From the NCBI GenBank assembly GCA_011523725.1, contig WTGD01000340.1, positions 1-24,147 on the forward strand: a stretch of 24,147 nucleotides of DNA, read 5' to 3'. This DNA is from Nitrospinota bacterium (GTDB taxonomy: Bacteria > UBA8248). The notes beneath the pieces are model-generated. The model had not been told where the DNA came from, ran no database searches, and saw only the letters and a list, made by a program, of their open reading frames with translations. Numbering within the stretch: the first letter of the stretch is position 1; each line of letters begins with the position of its first letter. A program made the position numbers and the translations under genes. Positions 23,415 to 24,147 of the stretch are shown here, piece by piece.

Positions 23415-24147
23415 CTAGACAACCTTGTGCGTCCCGCTTCTGGAGGACCGCACATCCACCAAAAACAACTCCAGTGCCTGACGGGCGGCCTTCATGTCAC
23501 TCGTCCGCTTGAGCTTGCGGTCCACTTGAAGCAGTTTCCCGTACAACTCGCGCAAGTAATCGGAACGCAATCCCCTGACCTGACTTTCCAGCCTCTTCGC
23601 CGCAAAGGGCCGTAGACCCAGCACCTCAGAAATTCCCTGGGCGCCCCGGCCGCTTCTGATCAAGGCCTTTGAAATCGTCCAACGCCGAATCAGATTGCGC
23701 AACAACCCGATGAACATGACGGGGTGTTCGGTTTCCATCATCCGGCGCAAGAGAACGAGGGTTCCGCCCAGGCTCCTCTGACTGAGTGAATCACCCAGCT
23801 TATAGAGCAATTCCTCTCTGGAGTGGCCGACGATTTCACGAATCTCCTCGGGGCCGGCAAGCGTTCCCGGCATGACATAGGAGGCGATCTTCTCGAGCTC
23901 GGTGCTGAGTCTCATCATGGAGGGCTTGACCATTTCGACCAGCATATCGGCGGCCTCCGGGCGCAACTCGAATCCCAACGCCGCGGCGCGTCCGTGAAGC
24001 CATTTCTTTAATTCCTCCCCTTCCAGGATATCCACCCCGCAAACCAGACTCGCCTTCGCGAGGCGCTGGAAGAAAGTGGTACGCATGTCGAGGTTTTCCA
24101 CGCAAAAGACCAGAACCGTGGACGCGGATGGGTGCTCGAGATAAGAG
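23415..24147 (-). CDS. holA: DNA polymerase III delta subunit (5' end outside window)
   Basis: The delta subunit of the clamp loader opens the beta sliding clamp. The 243 codons visible cover the C-terminal two-thirds. The frame continues to the right edge through TVLVFCVENLD, so the GTG at 24101 is an internal codon and not the start. Family traits seen are the linker with LKKWLHGRAAALGFELRPEAADML, LSTELEKIASYV near the middle, and the helical collar domain with ISKALIR, LGLRPFAAKR and a final LELFLVDVR. The Walker motifs of the family are degenerate and lie outside anyway. Its TAG stop touches the rpsT stop tail to tail. The assignment is strong by pattern, less so than for the shorter housekeeping genes. 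Confidence 0.88.
   Translation of the reverse strand, partial: SYLEHPSASTVLVFCVENLDMRTTFFQRLAKASLVCGVDILEGEELKKWLHGRAAALGFELRPEAADMLVEMVKPSMMRLSTELEKIASYVMPGTLAGPEEIREIVGHSREELLYKLGDSLSQRSLGGTLVLLRRMMETEHPVMFIGLLRNLIRRWTISKALIRSGRGAQGISEVLGLRPFAAKRLESQVRGLRSDYLRELYGKLLQVDRKLKRTSDMKAARQALELFLVDVRSSRSGTHKVV

Noticed and set aside
1..24147. CRISPR arrays, insertion sequences and long repeats
   Set aside because: No regularly spaced direct repeats, transposase-like frames or terminal inverted repeats were seen on reading both strands.

Overview
This window comes from a diderm, LPS-bearing bacterium of moderate GC content. The evidence is LpxC, the lipoprotein carrier LolA, the site-2 protease RseP and the lipid II flippase MurJ. 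The NtrY/NtrX pair with an upstream DUF4390 gene, a deltaproteobacterial-style elongator tRNA-Met and the ProS type fit a Deltaproteobacteria- or Nitrospinota-like lineage or an uncultured relative. That placement is an inference; no ribosomal RNA gene is present. Apart from rpsT, every gene is on the minus strand, so transcription runs from high to low coordinates. The genes are densely packed, and nothing looks mobile.

Layout in transcription order on the minus strand: holA (5' end outside the window, 24147-23415). Then, from a promoter near 23.1 kb, murJ and xerD. phoH has its own promoter near 20.33 kb and is followed by pgpH (7TM-HD), ybeY, a LapA-domain gene and mutS. From about 12.97 kb a tight envelope-signalling block begins: DUF4390, ntrY and a 710-codon gene fusing an NtrX-like response regulator to a complete LpxC. 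It is followed by purM, purN, lolA, rseP, ispG and proS. A good promoter near 1.1 kb then leads into a tiny Cys-rich protein, a 51-residue membrane protein, tRNA-Met(CAT) and tilS, which runs off the left edge. rpsT is on the plus strand, divergent from murJ and convergent with holA.

The most interesting object is the NtrX-LpxC fusion (10075-7943). The receiver domain keeps its phosphoacceptor Asp, but the AAA+ domain has lost the sigma-54 contact motif and the Walker B Glu. The C-terminal third carries all the zinc ligands and catalytic residues of LpxC, the committed enzyme of lipid A synthesis. Its gene overlaps that of the presumed cognate kinase NtrY. This suggests that a two-component phosphorelay acts directly on lipid A synthesis, physically or by co-expression. 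Downstream LolA and RseP, and MurJ elsewhere in the window, fit an envelope theme.

Smaller points of note are: reciprocal overlapping -10 elements between rpsT and murJ, a TTG start and leader hairpin on rpsT, a run of eight C at the start of mutS, a 104-nt pgpH/ybeY overlap, two unannotated small genes next to tRNA-Met/tilS, and frequent TTG starts.
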